Assembly: GCF_028743715.1 (NCBI RefSeq)
Contig: NZ_CP117996.1
Span: forward strand, 3,038,001-3,102,000
Source of the DNA: Microbacterium sp. Clip185
Lineage (GTDB): Bacteria; Actinomycetota; Actinomycetes; Actinomycetales; Microbacteriaceae
DNA: 64,000 nt
Direction of reading: 5' to 3'
Part shown: piece by piece, positions 50,979-59,760 of the stretch
Layout: each line of letters starts with the position of its first letter
How positions within the stretch are numbered: position 1 is the first letter of the stretch
Position numbers and translations under genes: made by a program
The notes under the pieces: generated by a model
What the model was told of the DNA's origin: nothing
The model's database searches: none
The model's input: the letters and a program-made list of their open reading frames with translations, nothing else

Positions 50979-53955
50979 CCACGATGGCCAGCGGCTGCGA
51001 GATGAAGCCGCCGTGGCCCGTGATCCCCAGCGCCATCGGGGTGAGCGCGAAGATCGTCGCCGCCGCGGTCATCAGGATGGGTCGGAGCCTGCGTGACCCG
51101 CCGGCGACCGTCGCGTCGTGGGCGTTCAGGCCCTTCTCGCGGTACTGATTGACCAGGTCGACGAGCACGATCGCGTTCGTCACCACGATGCCGATGAGCA
51201 TCAGCACGCCGATGAGCGAGGCCACCCCCAGCGGCACACCCGTCGCGATCTGCAGCAGGATGGCGCCGGTCGCCGCGAACGGAACGGACACGAGCAGCAG
51301 CAACGGCTGACGCAGCGACTTGAAGGTCGCGACCATGACGATGTAGACGATCAGGATGGCCGCGAGCATCGCGAGACCCAGCTGGGTGAACGCGTCGGTC
51401 TGCTGGGTGACGACACCACCGAGCGAGGCATCGGCGCCCGTGGGCAGCGACACGTCGGCCAGCGCCTTGTTGACGGTCGCGTTGGCCGATGTCAGATCGT
51501 CGCCCGCCGGGGTGACGGTGACGGTGGCGGTGCGCTGGCCGCGCTCGGTCGTGATGGAGGTGGGCCCCTGGCTCTGCTCGACCGTCGCGATCTGGTCGAG
51601 TCGCACCACGCCCCCGGCGCTCGGGATGGTGAGCGCGCGCAGGTCGTCGAGGGTCGCCGGAACCTGGGATGCGGCCAGGTAGACCGTCAGCGAGGTGCCG
51701 TCGATCTCCACCGATCCGACCTGACGCGGCTGCATCGTGCCGGAGACGAGCCCGCCCACGGCGACCTCGGACAGGCCACGGGCCGCAGCCGCATCCCGAT
51801 CCACGGTCACGGCGATGTAGGGCAGCGACGCGGAGAGATTGCTCGTGACCTGCGAGATGCCGTCTTTGCCTTCGAGGCCCGACTGCACCGCATCCGTGGC
51901 CTCCTGCAGCGTCTGCTGGTCCGGCGCGGTCACATCGATCTCGATGTCGCTCGAGCCGAAGCCGCCGCCGGAGGAGGCGAGCGCGATCGTGCCCACGTCG
52001 TCGAGATCCGCGAGGGCCGACTGCACGCGGTCGCGGAGGGCGAGCTGATCGGCGCCCGCATCCGTCGTGATCGAGTACGTGATGCCGCCGCTGCCGCCGG
52101 AGAACGCGTCGCGCACGGCGGAGCCGCTCGAGCCGATCGAGACCTGCACGGTCTCGATGCCGTCGACGCCCTTGAGGGTCTCCTCCACGCGGGCGGCCGC
52201 CGCATCCTCCGCGTCGAGGCTCGCGGCCGGACCCAGGGTCTGCGTGATGGTCAGGGTGTTCTGACCGGAGTCGCCGAGGAAGTTCGTCTTCATCAGCGGG
52301 GCCAGCGCCCCCGTGCCGACAAGCACGAGCAGTGCGATGCCGAGCGTCACCCACGAGTGCTTGAGCGTCCACGACAGCACCGGCAGATAGGCCTTCTGCA
52401 GACGCGAGGGCGGCGCGGAGGGGTCTTCCGGGTCGATGTGCTCACCGTCGGGGCCCTGCACGGGCTTGCCGGGCTTGAGGAACCAGTACGCGAGCACGGG
52501 CACGATCGTGAGCGACACGAACAGCGAGGCCGTCATCGCGAGGGTGACCGTCAATGCGAAGGGCCGGAACAACTCCCCCGTGAGATCGCCCACGAAGGCG
52601 ATCGGCAGGAAGACCGCGACGGTCGTGATGGTGGATGCGGTCACCGCCGCCGCAACCTCGCGCACGGCGAGCAGGATGGAGGCGCGTTTGTCGGCGTCGC
52701 CCACGTAGTGCCTGCGGATGTTCTCGATCACGACGATCGAGTCGTCCACGACGCGGCCGATCGCGATGGTCAGAGCACCGAGGGTCAGGATGTTGAGCGA
52801 GTAGCCGAACGCCTGGATCCCGATGAAGGTGATCAGCACGCTGGTCGGAATCGAGATCGCGGTGACGATCGTCGCTCGCACCGACAGCAGGAAGATCAGG
52901 ATGACGAGAACGGCGAAGACGAGCCCGAGCAGCCCCTCCTGCGCCAACGCCTCGATCGACTGCTCGATGTAGGGCGCCTGATCGAAAACCACGGAGAACT
53001 GCGCATCGCCGCCCAGCGCATCGCTGAGCTGCGGCAGCGCGTCGGTGACGGCACGAGAGACATCGACCGTGTTCGCCGCCGGGAGCTTGGTGACGGCGAT
53101 CGTCAGAGCCGGCTCGCCGTTGACCCGAGAGAGGGATGTGACCGGATCGGCCGCTTCGGCGACGGCGGCGACCTGACCGATCGTCACGGTTCCCGCACCG
53201 AACTGCGCCGCATCCGTCGGCACGAGCGGCAGGGCCGCGAGCTCGTCGACCGATGTGATCTTGGCTCCGGTCTGCACGGTCAGCGTCTGGTCGCCCTCGG
53301 TGATGGCGCCGCCGGGGAAGAGCACGCCGTTCTTGTCGAGGGCGTCGGTGATCGCCTGCTGCGTGAAGCCGGATGCGGCCAGCTTCGCCGCATCCGGGGT
53401 GATGACCACACGTTTGCCGATGCCGCCGACGATCTGCGCGGCGTTGACGCCGGCGACATCCTGGATCTCGGGGATGACGGCGGACTCGAGCTTGTCCTGG
53501 ATCGCCTGTTCGTCGCTGTAGCCCGTGACGGCGAGCTGGATGACGGGCAGGTCGTCGATCGACACGGAGATGACGTTGGGCTCGACACCGGTCGGCAGCT
53601 GGTCCTTGATCCGGCCGATCGCAAGACTGATCTTCTGCTCGGCGGTGGCGAGGTTGGTGCCGTAGGTGAACGACGCGCGCACGATCGAGGCGTTGGTGGT
53701 GCTCGTCGCCGTCGTGGACTCGAGACCGGGCACGCCCTGGATCGCGGTCTCGATCGGCGTGGAAACGTCATTGGAGACGACCTCGGGCGAGGCGCCGGGG
53801 TACGTCGACAGGATCGACAGCTGCGGGAACTCGACGGAGGGGATGAGCTCCTGCTTGAGACTGGTGAGCGCGAGCGAACCGAAGATCGCAGCGACGATCG
53901 TGATGAGCGCGATGAGCGCGCGGTTCTTCAGGCTGAGGACTGCCAGATGTGACAC
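50791..53955 (-). CDS. RND-family efflux transporter (AcrB/HAE1-like)
   Basis: 1054 aa. First helix 10-32, first porter domain with YPGASPEVVSNDVSTPIE, helix block at about 335-500 with the proton-relay type GRVVDDSIVVIENI, second porter domain, and a final helix block with a second NAIVLVDLVNQY. The architecture is that of actinobacterial HAE1-like RND pumps working without a known adaptor. Substrate unknown. GTG start; a TetR-type palindrome is 50 bp upstream. Its 3' end overlaps the DUF998 gene by 188 bp. Confidence 0.92.
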   Translation of the reverse strand: MSHLAVLSLKNRALIALITIVAAIFGSLALTSLKQELIPSVEFPQLSILSTYPGASPEVVSNDVSTPIETAIQGVPGLESTTATSTTNASIVRASFTYGTNLATAEQKISLAIGRIKDQLPTGVEPNVISVSIDDLPVIQLAVTGYSDEQAIQDKLESAVIPEIQDVAGVNAAQIVGGIGKRVVITPDAAKLAASGFTQQAITDALDKNGVLFPGGAITEGDQTLTVQTGAKITSVDELAALPLVPTDAAQFGAGTVTIGQVAAVAEAADPVTSLSRVNGEPALTIAVTKLPAANTVDVSRAVTDALPQLSDALGGDAQFSVVFDQAPYIEQSIEALAQEGLLGLVFAVLVILIFLLSVRATIVTAISIPTSVLITFIGIQAFGYSLNILTLGALTIAIGRVVDDSIVVIENIRRHYVGDADKRASILLAVREVAAAVTASTITTVAVFLPIAFVGDLTGELFRPFALTVTLAMTASLFVSLTIVPVLAYWFLKPGKPVQGPDGEHIDPEDPSAPPSRLQKAYLPVLSWTLKHSWVTLGIALLVLVGTGALAPLMKTNFLGDSGQNTLTITQTLGPAASLDAEDAAAARVEETLKGVDGIETVQVSIGSSGSAVRDAFSGGSGGITYSITTDAGADQLALRDRVQSALADLDDVGTIALASSGGGFGSSDIEIDVTAPDQQTLQEATDAVQSGLEGKDGISQVTSNLSASLPYIAVTVDRDAAAARGLSEVAVGGLVSGTMQPRQVGSVEIDGTSLTVYLAASQVPATLDDLRALTIPSAGGVVRLDQIATVEQSQGPTSITTERGQRTATVTVTPAGDDLTSANATVNKALADVSLPTGADASLGGVVTQQTDAFTQLGLAMLAAILIVYIVMVATFKSLRQPLLLLVSVPFAATGAILLQIATGVPLGVASLIGVLMLIGIVVTNAIVLVDLVNQYREKGLNAHDATVAGGSRRLRPILMTAAATIFALTPMALGITGHGGFISQPLAIVVIGGLVSSTVLTLLVLPTLYNLVEGARERRRLRHGGDGPASGLPETAGEPDAPTTRRALRGS

Positions 53956-54006
53956 GGGAGCGCTTTCATGACGGCCGACTCGAGAGGGTGCAGCGGCGAG
54001 GAGGCA

Positions 54007-54024
54007 CGATACAGGGTTGTATCG
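54007..54024. promoter_or_regulatory. Operator-like palindrome upstream of the RND gene
   Basis: CGATACA-GGGT-TGTATCG, perfect 7-bp arms, about 50 bp before the GTG start. A drug-sensing TetR-type repressor would be the expected binder, but none is adjacent. Confidence 0.5.
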
Positions 54025-54069
54025 GGGTCAGTATCTCACGCGTTCTCGCGCGGAAGCCGGGCCCGTTGC

Positions 54070-54441
54070 CTACCCCGCGGCGAGCCCGCCGATCGCGAGA
54101 CCGGCAGCCGCGGCGGCGAGGGCCAGGACGAGTGTCCCGATCGTGTTGGTCGCCGCGGCCCATCCGCGCCCGTCGGTCGCCATCACGGCGCTGACCGCGG
54201 CCACCGAGCTGAAGGTCGTGAAGCCGCCCAGGAGTCCCGTCCCGATGACGGCCAGCAGCGCCGCATCCGACACCGCGCCCGTCAGAACGCCGAGCGCGAA
54301 GGAGCCCACGACGTTGATGACGAGCGTGCCCCAGGGGAAGCGGGCACCCACGAGCGCGGTCACCGCGAGGTCCACGATGTAGCGCGCGCCGGCGCCGATC
54401 CCTCCCGCGACGGCCACGATGAGAAAGGTCAGGGGTGTCAT
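54070..54441 (-). CDS. crcB: Fluoride channel subunit FluC/CrcB (second of a pair)
   Basis: 123 aa, four helices. Exports fluoride as a dimer. GTGLLGGFTTFSSVAAVSAV carries the family's TTFS pore motif and GAGARYIVDL the Arg/Asn-type N-terminal signature. The ATG overlaps the stop of the other subunit by four bases, so the two chains are made together and likely form a heterodimer, as known for Gram-positive pairs. Confidence 0.93.
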   Translation of the reverse strand: MTPLTFLIVAVAGGIGAGARYIVDLAVTALVGARFPWGTLVINVVGSFALGVLTGAVSDAALLAVIGTGLLGGFTTFSSVAAVSAVMATDGRGWAAATNTIGTLVLALAAAAAGLAIGGLAAG

Positions 54442-54812
54442 GCGGGGCGCCTCCGCCCGAGCGCGAGGCCCGCCCACGCGGCAGCGAGTCCCACGGCAGC
54501 CGTCGCGAGGGTGAGTGCGACCGCCGCACCGTCGACCGCCTGCACCGCGAAGGTGCTGTAGGTCGTGTAGCCGCCGAGCACTCCGGTTCCGAGCAGCTGG
54601 CGCAGATCGCGCGAGCGTGCGGTCTCGGCGCGACGGGTCAGCACCGCCGTCAGCAGGCCCAGAGCGAAGGCACCGGTGACGTTGATGACGGGCACCGCGA
54701 TCGGGTGCCATCCCGGCGCATCGATGAGCAGCAGCCCGGCGCGCGCGGCGGTGCCGAGGGCGCCGCCGCACACGATCAGTCCGAGATGCCGCCACGAGAA
54801 CCCTGCTGCCAC
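54438..54812 (-). CDS. crcB: Fluoride channel subunit FluC/CrcB (first of a pair)
   Basis: 124 aa, four helices with GTGVLGGYTTYSTFAVQAVD and the GGALGTAARAGLLL N-terminal motif. GTG start at 54812 has no good ribosome site. It lies 35 bp after topoisomerase IB in the same direction; no fluoride riboswitch fits in that gap, so expression probably follows the upstream gene. Confidence 0.92.
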   Translation of the reverse strand: MAAGFSWRHLGLIVCGGALGTAARAGLLLIDAPGWHPIAVPVINVTGAFALGLLTAVLTRRAETARSRDLRQLLGTGVLGGYTTYSTFAVQAVDGAAVALTLATAAVGLAAAWAGLALGRRRPA

Positions 54813-54847
54813 CCGGCAACGGTACCGCCGTCGTTGCGGGTCTGCGC

Positions 54848-55810
54848 TCAGCCCTCGACGAGACGGCGGATCGCGGTCTCGGGCGAAACGCCCGACTCCA
54901 GCAGTCGTCCCCTGGCGTACGCCCGCCACACGCGCGGGTCGATATAGCTGCTGCGCGCGACGGAGGGCGTGTTGCACAGCACCGCGGCCGTCGCCTTCAC
55001 GGCGTCGCGCTCAGCAAGCTTGCGCGCCTTCTTCGATTCCACGTGCCCCAGGCGCGCGAGACTCTCCGCCGCCGTCACGGTTCCCCGCAGCGTCCGGAAG
55101 TCCTTCGCCGTGAAGTCTCCGCCGGTCAGCACCCGGATGTAGGCGTTCACCTCGCCGGGGGTCAGGGCGACGCGGCGCCGACCCCGCCGGTACGCGAGCA
55201 GCGGAGAGCGCGGACGCCCCGCCGTCAGCTGCTCGAGGACCACGGCGAGGTCCTCGTCCTCGATCCGGATGCGGGCGCGCACGCCGCTCTTGGCGGGGAA
55301 GTCGAGCTCGATGACCCCCGCTTCGACGCGGACATCGCGGCGCTGGAGGGTCGTCAGACCCCGTCCGCCACCGCGGCGCAGGTACTTCGTGGATCCGATG
55401 CGGATGGCTCCCGCATCCAGCATCCGAAACGCTGCGGCGAGCACGGCCTCACGCGAGTCGTCCGCGCGCCGCAGCGCCGCCGTCACCCGACCGCGCGCAC
55501 GCGGCAGCGACTCCGCCAGCGCCAGAGCACGCGCGTACTTGCCCTTGTCCCGTTTGGCCGACCAGTCGGGGTGGTACAGATACTGCCGGCGCCCGGCGTC
55601 GTCGGTGCCGACCGCTTGGATGTGACCGTTGTCCTTCGTGCAGATCCACACGTCCTGCCAGGCCGGCGGGATGACGAGAGCCTCGATGCGCGCACGCTCG
55701 GCAGCGGTGACCTTCGCGCCGTCGGGCCGCGTGTAGCTGAACCCCGTGCCGCTGCGCGTGCGGGAGATTCCCGCATCCGATCCGGGATCGACCCGAGCCA
55801 GTCGCGCCAC
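54848..55810 (-). CDS. DNA topoisomerase IB
   Basis: 320 aa, the small poxvirus-like type IB enzyme found in many actinobacteria. N-terminal domain includes GFSYTRPDG and IPPAWQDVWIC; the catalytic part has RIGSTKYLRR and DFRTLRGTV with active-site arginines and a lysine, and the nucleophilic tyrosine is in SSYIDPRVW. It relaxes supercoils through a 3'-phosphotyrosine link. GTG start follows the small Rho_N-like gene by one base, so both are probably one transcript with the fluoride channel genes. Confidence 0.93.
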   Translation of the reverse strand: MARLARVDPGSDAGISRTRSGTGFSYTRPDGAKVTAAERARIEALVIPPAWQDVWICTKDNGHIQAVGTDDAGRRQYLYHPDWSAKRDKGKYARALALAESLPRARGRVTAALRRADDSREAVLAAAFRMLDAGAIRIGSTKYLRRGGGRGLTTLQRRDVRVEAGVIELDFPAKSGVRARIRIEDEDLAVVLEQLTAGRPRSPLLAYRRGRRRVALTPGEVNAYIRVLTGGDFTAKDFRTLRGTVTAAESLARLGHVESKKARKLAERDAVKATAAVLCNTPSVARSSYIDPRVWRAYARGRLLESGVSPETAIRRLVEG

Positions 55811-55811
55811 G

Positions 55812-56081
55812 TCAGTGGTTGCGCAGAGCCGAGATCAGCTCCGCCTTGCGCTTGCCGGAGTACCCCGTGAGGCCGAGTTCCTTGGCGCGCTTGCGCAGCT
55901 CGGGCACCGTCCAGTCCTCGTAATCGCCCGATCGCCCGCCGCGCCTACCGACCGCCGATCGCCCGTCGCGGGCAGCGGCGTTGGAGATGCGCGCGGCCTT
56001 CTCCTTCGAAGCGCCCTCGTCGCGCAGTTCTTCGTACAGCTTCGGATCCTTCAGGCTGTTCGCCCCGCGTCCACCCGGCAT
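55812..56081 (-). CDS. Small protein with Rho_N/SAP-like C-terminus
   Basis: 89 aa. Basic N-terminal half (SLKDPKLYEELRDEGASKEKAARISNAAA) resembles the short plasmid-stabilisation-like or DUF7218 motif, and the C-terminus (YEDWTVPELRKRAKELGL, then GKRKAELISALR) is a Rho-N/SAP helix-extended-helix, a nucleic-acid-binding fold. ATG follows GGGAGAGG. It heads the transcript of topoisomerase IB, consistent with DNA binding. Confidence 0.85.
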   Translation of the reverse strand: MPGGRGANSLKDPKLYEELRDEGASKEKAARISNAAARDGRSAVGRRGGRSGDYEDWTVPELRKRAKELGLTGYSGKRKAELISALRNH

Positions 56082-56310
56082 GTCGGCCTCTCCCGCCCCG
56101 CGTCCGCGAAGCGTTCCCCCGACGCTAGAGCGCCCGGCATCCGTCCATCAGCGGGCTTGACATGTGAGACGACGCGCGCCTACGCGACTAGCACCGGGCG
56201 CTTTCGAGCGTCAACCCCTCTGACGCTGTGAGTGCGCAGTGGGAATGTTGGGATGTGCCCACGAGGCATCCGGGTCGCGCGGCGTCCCGGCGAGAACGAG
56301 GAGAGTCCAG

Positions 56311-56475
56311 ATGAACATCGCACTGCTCATCATCATCGTCGTCGCCATCGTGCTGGCGATCGTCGGAGGCCTCAACACAGCACTGAACTGGCTGCTGTGG
56401 GTGGCACTCATCGTCGGCGTCATCGCGCTGATCGCATTCCTGCTCCGAGTCATCCGAGGCGGCAGCAAGGTCTGA
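56311..56475 (+). CDS. Small membrane protein
   Basis: 54 aa with two helices (MNIALLIIIVVAIVLAIVGG and ALNWLLWVALIVGVIALIAF). Resembles actinobacterial DUF2207-free small hydrophobic proteins of unknown role. The ATG follows GAGGAGAG, and a strong terminator follows, so this is a genuine single-gene unit. About 230 bp upstream show no gene. Confidence 0.8.
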   Translation: MNIALLIIIVVAIVLAIVGGLNTALNWLLWVALIVGVIALIAFLLRVIRGGSKV

Positions 56476-56484
56476 CACCTCGAG

Positions 56485-56519
56485 AAAGGGGCATCCGTCG
56501 CCGACGGGTGCCCCTTTTT
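56485..56519 (+). terminator. Rho-independent terminator
   Basis: AAAGGGGCATCCGTC, loop GCC, GACGGGTGCCCCTTTTT: a long stem with one mismatch and a T tract, ten bases after the small membrane protein's stop. Confidence 0.93.
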
Positions 56520-56539
56520 CGTGCGTGGCCGTCCGCGGG

Positions 56540-56545
56540 TAGCGT
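56540..56545 (+). promoter_or_regulatory. -10 hexamer TAGCGT of the methyltransferase gene
   Basis: TAGCGT, then GAGTGC, then ATG at 56552; no ribosome site. Confidence 0.6.
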
Positions 56546-56551
56546 GAGTGC

Positions 56552-57415
56552 ATGGTCTCCGCGCGCGAGCACATCGATCCCACCCCGTTCGTCGAGGCGA
56601 ACCGCGCGAACTGGGACGAGCGCGCTGAGCTCCACGCCGCCCGCGACGGGTCCGGATACGGGATCGAGCGCTTCGTCGCCGACCGCGAGGCGCTCTCCGA
56701 CGTCGTCCGGTTCGATCTGCCCCTCCTCGGCGACATCCGCGGAAAACGCGCCGTGCACCTGCAGTGCCACATCGGCACCGACACGCTCTCCCTCGCCCGC
56801 CTCGGCGCGCACGTGACGGGGCTGGACTTCTCCGAGACGGCGATCGCCGAGGCCCGGCGGCTCGTCGCCGAGTCCGGCGACGACGTCGACTTCGTCCGCT
56901 CCGACGTGAGGGATGCCGCATCGGTGCTCGAGCCCGCATCCTTCGATCTCGTCTACACCGGCATCGGCGCGCTGTGCTGGCTGCCGCGGGTCGATGAGTG
57001 GGCGCGCGTCGTCGCAACGCTGCTCGCACCCGGCGGCTCGCTGTTCATCCGCGAGGGGCACCCGATCCTGTGGTCGGTCAACGAGACGCTCGAAGACGAC
57101 ATCCACCTCCGCTTCTCCTACTTCGAGCCGGCCGAGCCGCTCGAATGGGACGACGACTCGACCTACGTGCCCACGACGCGTCCGTTGACGGCGACCAAGA
57201 CGTATGAGTGGAACCATGCACTCGGCGAGATCGTGACCGCGCTGCTGGATGCGGGCCTGCGCATCGACGCGCTCGTCGAGCACGACAGCGTGCCGTGGGA
57301 GGCGCTTCCCGGCCGCATGTCCCATCGGGCGACCGACGGCGAATGGGTGCTGACCGGCCGTTTCGCCGGGGTCATGCCGCTGACCTACACGATCCGGGCC
57401 ACCAAGCCCGCCTGA
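56552..57415 (+). CDS. Class I SAM-dependent methyltransferase
   Basis: 287 aa. Rossmann motif I HLQCHIGTDTLSLARLGAHVTGLDFSE (GxG variant with C-H-I-G-T-D), motif II FVRSDVRD, and FDLVYTGIGALCWLP. Substrate unknown. Leaderless promoter; palindromic elements follow downstream. Confidence 0.9.
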   Translation: MVSAREHIDPTPFVEANRANWDERAELHAARDGSGYGIERFVADREALSDVVRFDLPLLGDIRGKRAVHLQCHIGTDTLSLARLGAHVTGLDFSETAIAEARRLVAESGDDVDFVRSDVRDAASVLEPASFDLVYTGIGALCWLPRVDEWARVVATLLAPGGSLFIREGHPILWSVNETLEDDIHLRFSYFEPAEPLEWDDDSTYVPTTRPLTATKTYEWNHALGEIVTALLDAGLRIDALVEHDSVPWEALPGRMSHRATDGEWVLTGRFAGVMPLTYTIRATKPA

Positions 57416-57452
57416 TCTTCGCCGGCATCCCTCACCGGCACCACGCACCTCG

Positions 57453-57528
57453 GTGCACAGCTCAGCCGCATCCCGCCTCCTGCGCATCCCGCCGGGCGAC
57501 GGCCCGCGGTGCCGGCTGAGTTGTGCAC
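57453..57528. repeat. 76-bp palindrome with 16-bp arms
   Basis: GTGCACAGCTCAGCCG and CGGCTGAGTTGTGCAC pair with one mismatch; inner GCCGGGCG-type bases add further stem. Ten bases separate it from the next palindrome. Confidence 0.75.
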
Positions 57529-57538
57529 GCCCGCCAGC

Positions 57539-57611
57539 GCCCGAACTCCTGCAGAACCCATGAGGCGGCGGGCCCTGCGGCCCGCATCAGCCGATATGCA
57601 GGAGTTCGGGC
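57539..57611. repeat. 73-bp palindrome with 15-bp arms
   Basis: GCCCGAACTCCTGCA (57539-57553) and TGCAGGAGTTCGGGC (57597-57611) are perfect; inner GGGCC/GGCCC adds stem. It is directly upstream of the PadR-type operator. Confidence 0.8.
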
Positions 57612-57620
57612 CTTCCAATT

Positions 57621-57660
57621 CGAGATATATCGTGTTATCTTCGCAACGCGATATATCTCG
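57621..57660. promoter_or_regulatory. PadR-type operator and promoter of the DUF4097-padR operon
   Basis: CGAGATATATCG (57621-57632) and CGATATATCTCG (57649-57660) are perfect 12-bp inverted arms 16 bp apart, 20 bp before the operon's first ATG. AT-rich arms in a GC-rich context suggest a regulator site, most likely for the PadR protein of this operon (autoregulation). Confidence 0.6.
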
Positions 57661-57679
57661 ATAGACGAGGAGAACCGAC

Positions 57680-58513
57680 ATGGCACCGGAAAAGTGGCTC
57701 ATCCACCCCGGCGAGACGCGCGTGATCGACCTGGACGACATCACGCACCTGAAGGTGGGGCTGGTCGGTGGTGAGATCGACATCGTCGCCCACGACGAAC
57801 CCGGCGTGCGCATCGAGGTACACGCTGTGACGACGAAGGATCTGCGCATCTCCGCCGAAGACGGCCGGATCGAGATCGACCACCCGCAGTTGCGGTGGGA
57901 CAACTTCCTCGAAGTGTTCCGCAACTTCGGCTCCGGCGGCCCGAAGGCCGAGATCAGCGTCGCGGTCCCCGCCGACATCGCACTGACCCTCGGCGTCGTC
58001 AACGCCAGCGCGCTCGTTTCCGGCCTCGCCGCGGATGCGCGCGTCAACACCGTCTCCGGCGACGTGATCGTCGACGGCCTGAGCGGCGACCTCACCGTCA
58101 ACGCCGTATCGGGCGACGTCCAGAGCCGCGGACTCGACGGCGCGCTGAACGCCAACAGCGTCTCGGGCGACGTAACGGCGACGGGACGCATCACGAAGGC
58201 GACGGTCGACACGGTCTCCGGCAGCATGATGATCGACGCGATCGGCCCGGTGCACCAGATCGGCCTGAACACCGTCGCCGGCAGCACCACCATCCGCCTG
58301 GATGCGGGGCTGCCCGCCAACTACGTCGTGCGCAGCGTCAGCGGCCGCGTGCAGATCGACGGGGTGCCGCACTCCGGTCGCGGCAGCGGTCCGACGACGA
58401 ACTACTCCGGCTCGGTCGGCGAGCTCAGCGGCAGCTTCGTGGACGTGCGGGCGAACTCGGTCTCGGGCGACATCACGGTGCTCCGCCGCGCCGTCGGGGA
58501 GGGCGAGCAGTGA
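57680..58513 (+). CDS. DUF4097 beta-helix-like protein
   Basis: 277 aa. Residues 100-270 hold about seven repeats of the DUF4097 pattern (VNTVSGDVIVDGL, VNAVSGDVQSRGL, ANSVSGDVTATG, VDTVSGSMMI), forming a parallel beta-helix. No signal or membrane segment, so cytosolic or membrane-associated by contact. Function unknown; paired with PadR in many actinobacteria. ATG follows GAGGAG. Its TGA overlaps the next ATG by one base. Confidence 0.9.
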   Translation: MAPEKWLIHPGETRVIDLDDITHLKVGLVGGEIDIVAHDEPGVRIEVHAVTTKDLRISAEDGRIEIDHPQLRWDNFLEVFRNFGSGGPKAEISVAVPADIALTLGVVNASALVSGLAADARVNTVSGDVIVDGLSGDLTVNAVSGDVQSRGLDGALNANSVSGDVTATGRITKATVDTVSGSMMIDAIGPVHQIGLNTVAGSTTIRLDAGLPANYVVRSVSGRVQIDGVPHSGRGSGPTTNYSGSVGELSGSFVDVRANSVSGDITVLRRAVGEGEQ

Positions 58514-59118
58514 TGGCGCCGGTCTTCTCGCACGGCGACCTGCGCCTGTACCTACTCAGCCTCCTCGACGAGGCCCCTCGTCACGGCTACGACCTCATGC
58601 AGGCGCTGGCCGACCGCACGGGCGGCACCTACACGCCGAGCGCCGGAACGATCTACCCGCGCCTCGCGAAGCTGGAGGAGGAGGGGCTGGTCACCAAGAC
58701 CATTGACGGGCGCAAGACGATCTATGCGCTCACGGATGCGGGGCGCGCCGAGGTCGCAGCGCGTGCGGGTGAGCTCGAGGGCATTCAGTCCGACCTCGCC
58801 GACTCCGTGCGCCTGATCGCCCAGGAGGTGCGCGGCAGCGTGCGCGAGGCGATGCGGAGCCTGCGCGCAGATCTCGCCGCGGCATCCAAGGCCGACCGGG
58901 ATGCGCCGACGCCGCCGCGCGAGGACGACGAGCGAAGTGCCACGCGCGAGCAGTTGCGACGTGCCGAGGCAGCCGTCACCGAGTTCCGCACGCAGGTGCG
59001 CGCCGACATGCGCACGCACGTGGCACGGGGCGGTCAGCTCTCCGCATCCGCCGTCGACGCCTTCGTCGAGGCGATGGATGCGGCAGCGCGCGAGCTCACC
59101 CGCAGGATCCGCGGCTAG
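58513..59118 (+). CDS. PadR-family transcriptional regulator
   Basis: 201 aa. N-terminal winged helix LYLLSLLDEAPRHGYDLMQAL, then TPSAGTIYPRLAKLEEEGLVTK, the classic PadR pattern; C-terminal helical region with a long polar stretch. TGATG overlap couples it to the DUF4097 gene. It probably binds the inverted repeat at 57621-57660 and controls its own operon. It ends two bases from the universal stress protein stop. Confidence 0.93.
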   Translation: MAPVFSHGDLRLYLLSLLDEAPRHGYDLMQALADRTGGTYTPSAGTIYPRLAKLEEEGLVTKTIDGRKTIYALTDAGRAEVAARAGELEGIQSDLADSVRLIAQEVRGSVREAMRSLRADLAAASKADRDAPTPPREDDERSATREQLRRAEAAVTEFRTQVRADMRTHVARGGQLSASAVDAFVEAMDAAARELTRRIRG

Positions 59119-59120
59119 GG

Positions 59121-59615
59121 TTACTCGACCCAGGGATCGTCGGCATCGGCCAGGGGCTCCTCGAGAGGAACGACGAGCACCGGCCGGTGCTGACGATGCG
59201 CCAGGCGCGCGGCGACCGAACCGGTGAAGAACTCCCGCAGGGTCTCGCCGAACCCGCGCCGGCGCGTGCCGACCACGATCATCACCGCATCCACCTGATC
59301 GGCGAGATCCTTCAGCGCCATCGCGGGATCGCCCACGAGCGAGCGCAGCGACCACGAGTCCGGCGCGAGAAGCTTCTCGGCTCGAGCACGCACCGCATCC
59401 GCCTGCGCCTGGCCGGCAGCGAGGTTCATGTCGATCGGCGCGCTGTGCTCCACCCCGTCGGGATCGGCATAGGTGACGAAACGGGTCACGTCGACGTAGG
59501 CCACGATGAGATCGCGGCCGAAGAGCCGCGCGTAGCGGGCGGCTTCCATCCAGACCCGATCGGGAAGATCCGCCGTCGCTCCCAGAACGACCGGTCCCAC
59601 AGCCTCTTCGCCCAT
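59121..59615 (-). CDS. Universal stress protein
   Basis: 164 aa UspA fold. N-terminal GPVVLGATADLPDRVW; C-terminal ATP-type motif VVGTRRRGFGETLREFFTGSVA and VLVVP ending. Binds nucleotides and is often induced under stress; Usp genes are classic members of DosR regulons, but I see no DosR-type palindrome upstream of it. The ATG at 59615 follows GGAGGAG; a longer frame starts at 59657. Confidence 0.93.
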   Translation of the reverse strand: MGEEAVGPVVLGATADLPDRVWMEAARYARLFGRDLIVAYVDVTRFVTYADPDGVEHSAPIDMNLAAGQAQADAVRARAEKLLAPDSWSLRSLVGDPAMALKDLADQVDAVMIVVGTRRRGFGETLREFFTGSVAARLAHRQHRPVLVVPLEEPLADADDPWVE

Positions 59616-59760
59616 GACTCCTCCGCGGGCGGCCGCGGGAGAGACCCCGCGAGCCACCGTGTTATTGTTGATGCTACTCTTCCCGGTTCAGAAACCGGAC
59701 TACGCGGATGCGATGGGCGCCAGCTGCAGCCCTCGCCGTCAGAATATGAGGGGGTCTCGC

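Noticed and set aside
54813..54847. Fluoride riboswitch before the fluoride channel genes
   Set aside because: Only 35 bp separate them from topoisomerase IB; no room and no matching pseudoknot sequence.
59615..59760. DosR-type box before the universal stress protein
   Set aside because: No GGGAC-N4-GTCCC palindrome is found; only a short CCGGTT/AACCGG hairpin (59683-59698) is present.
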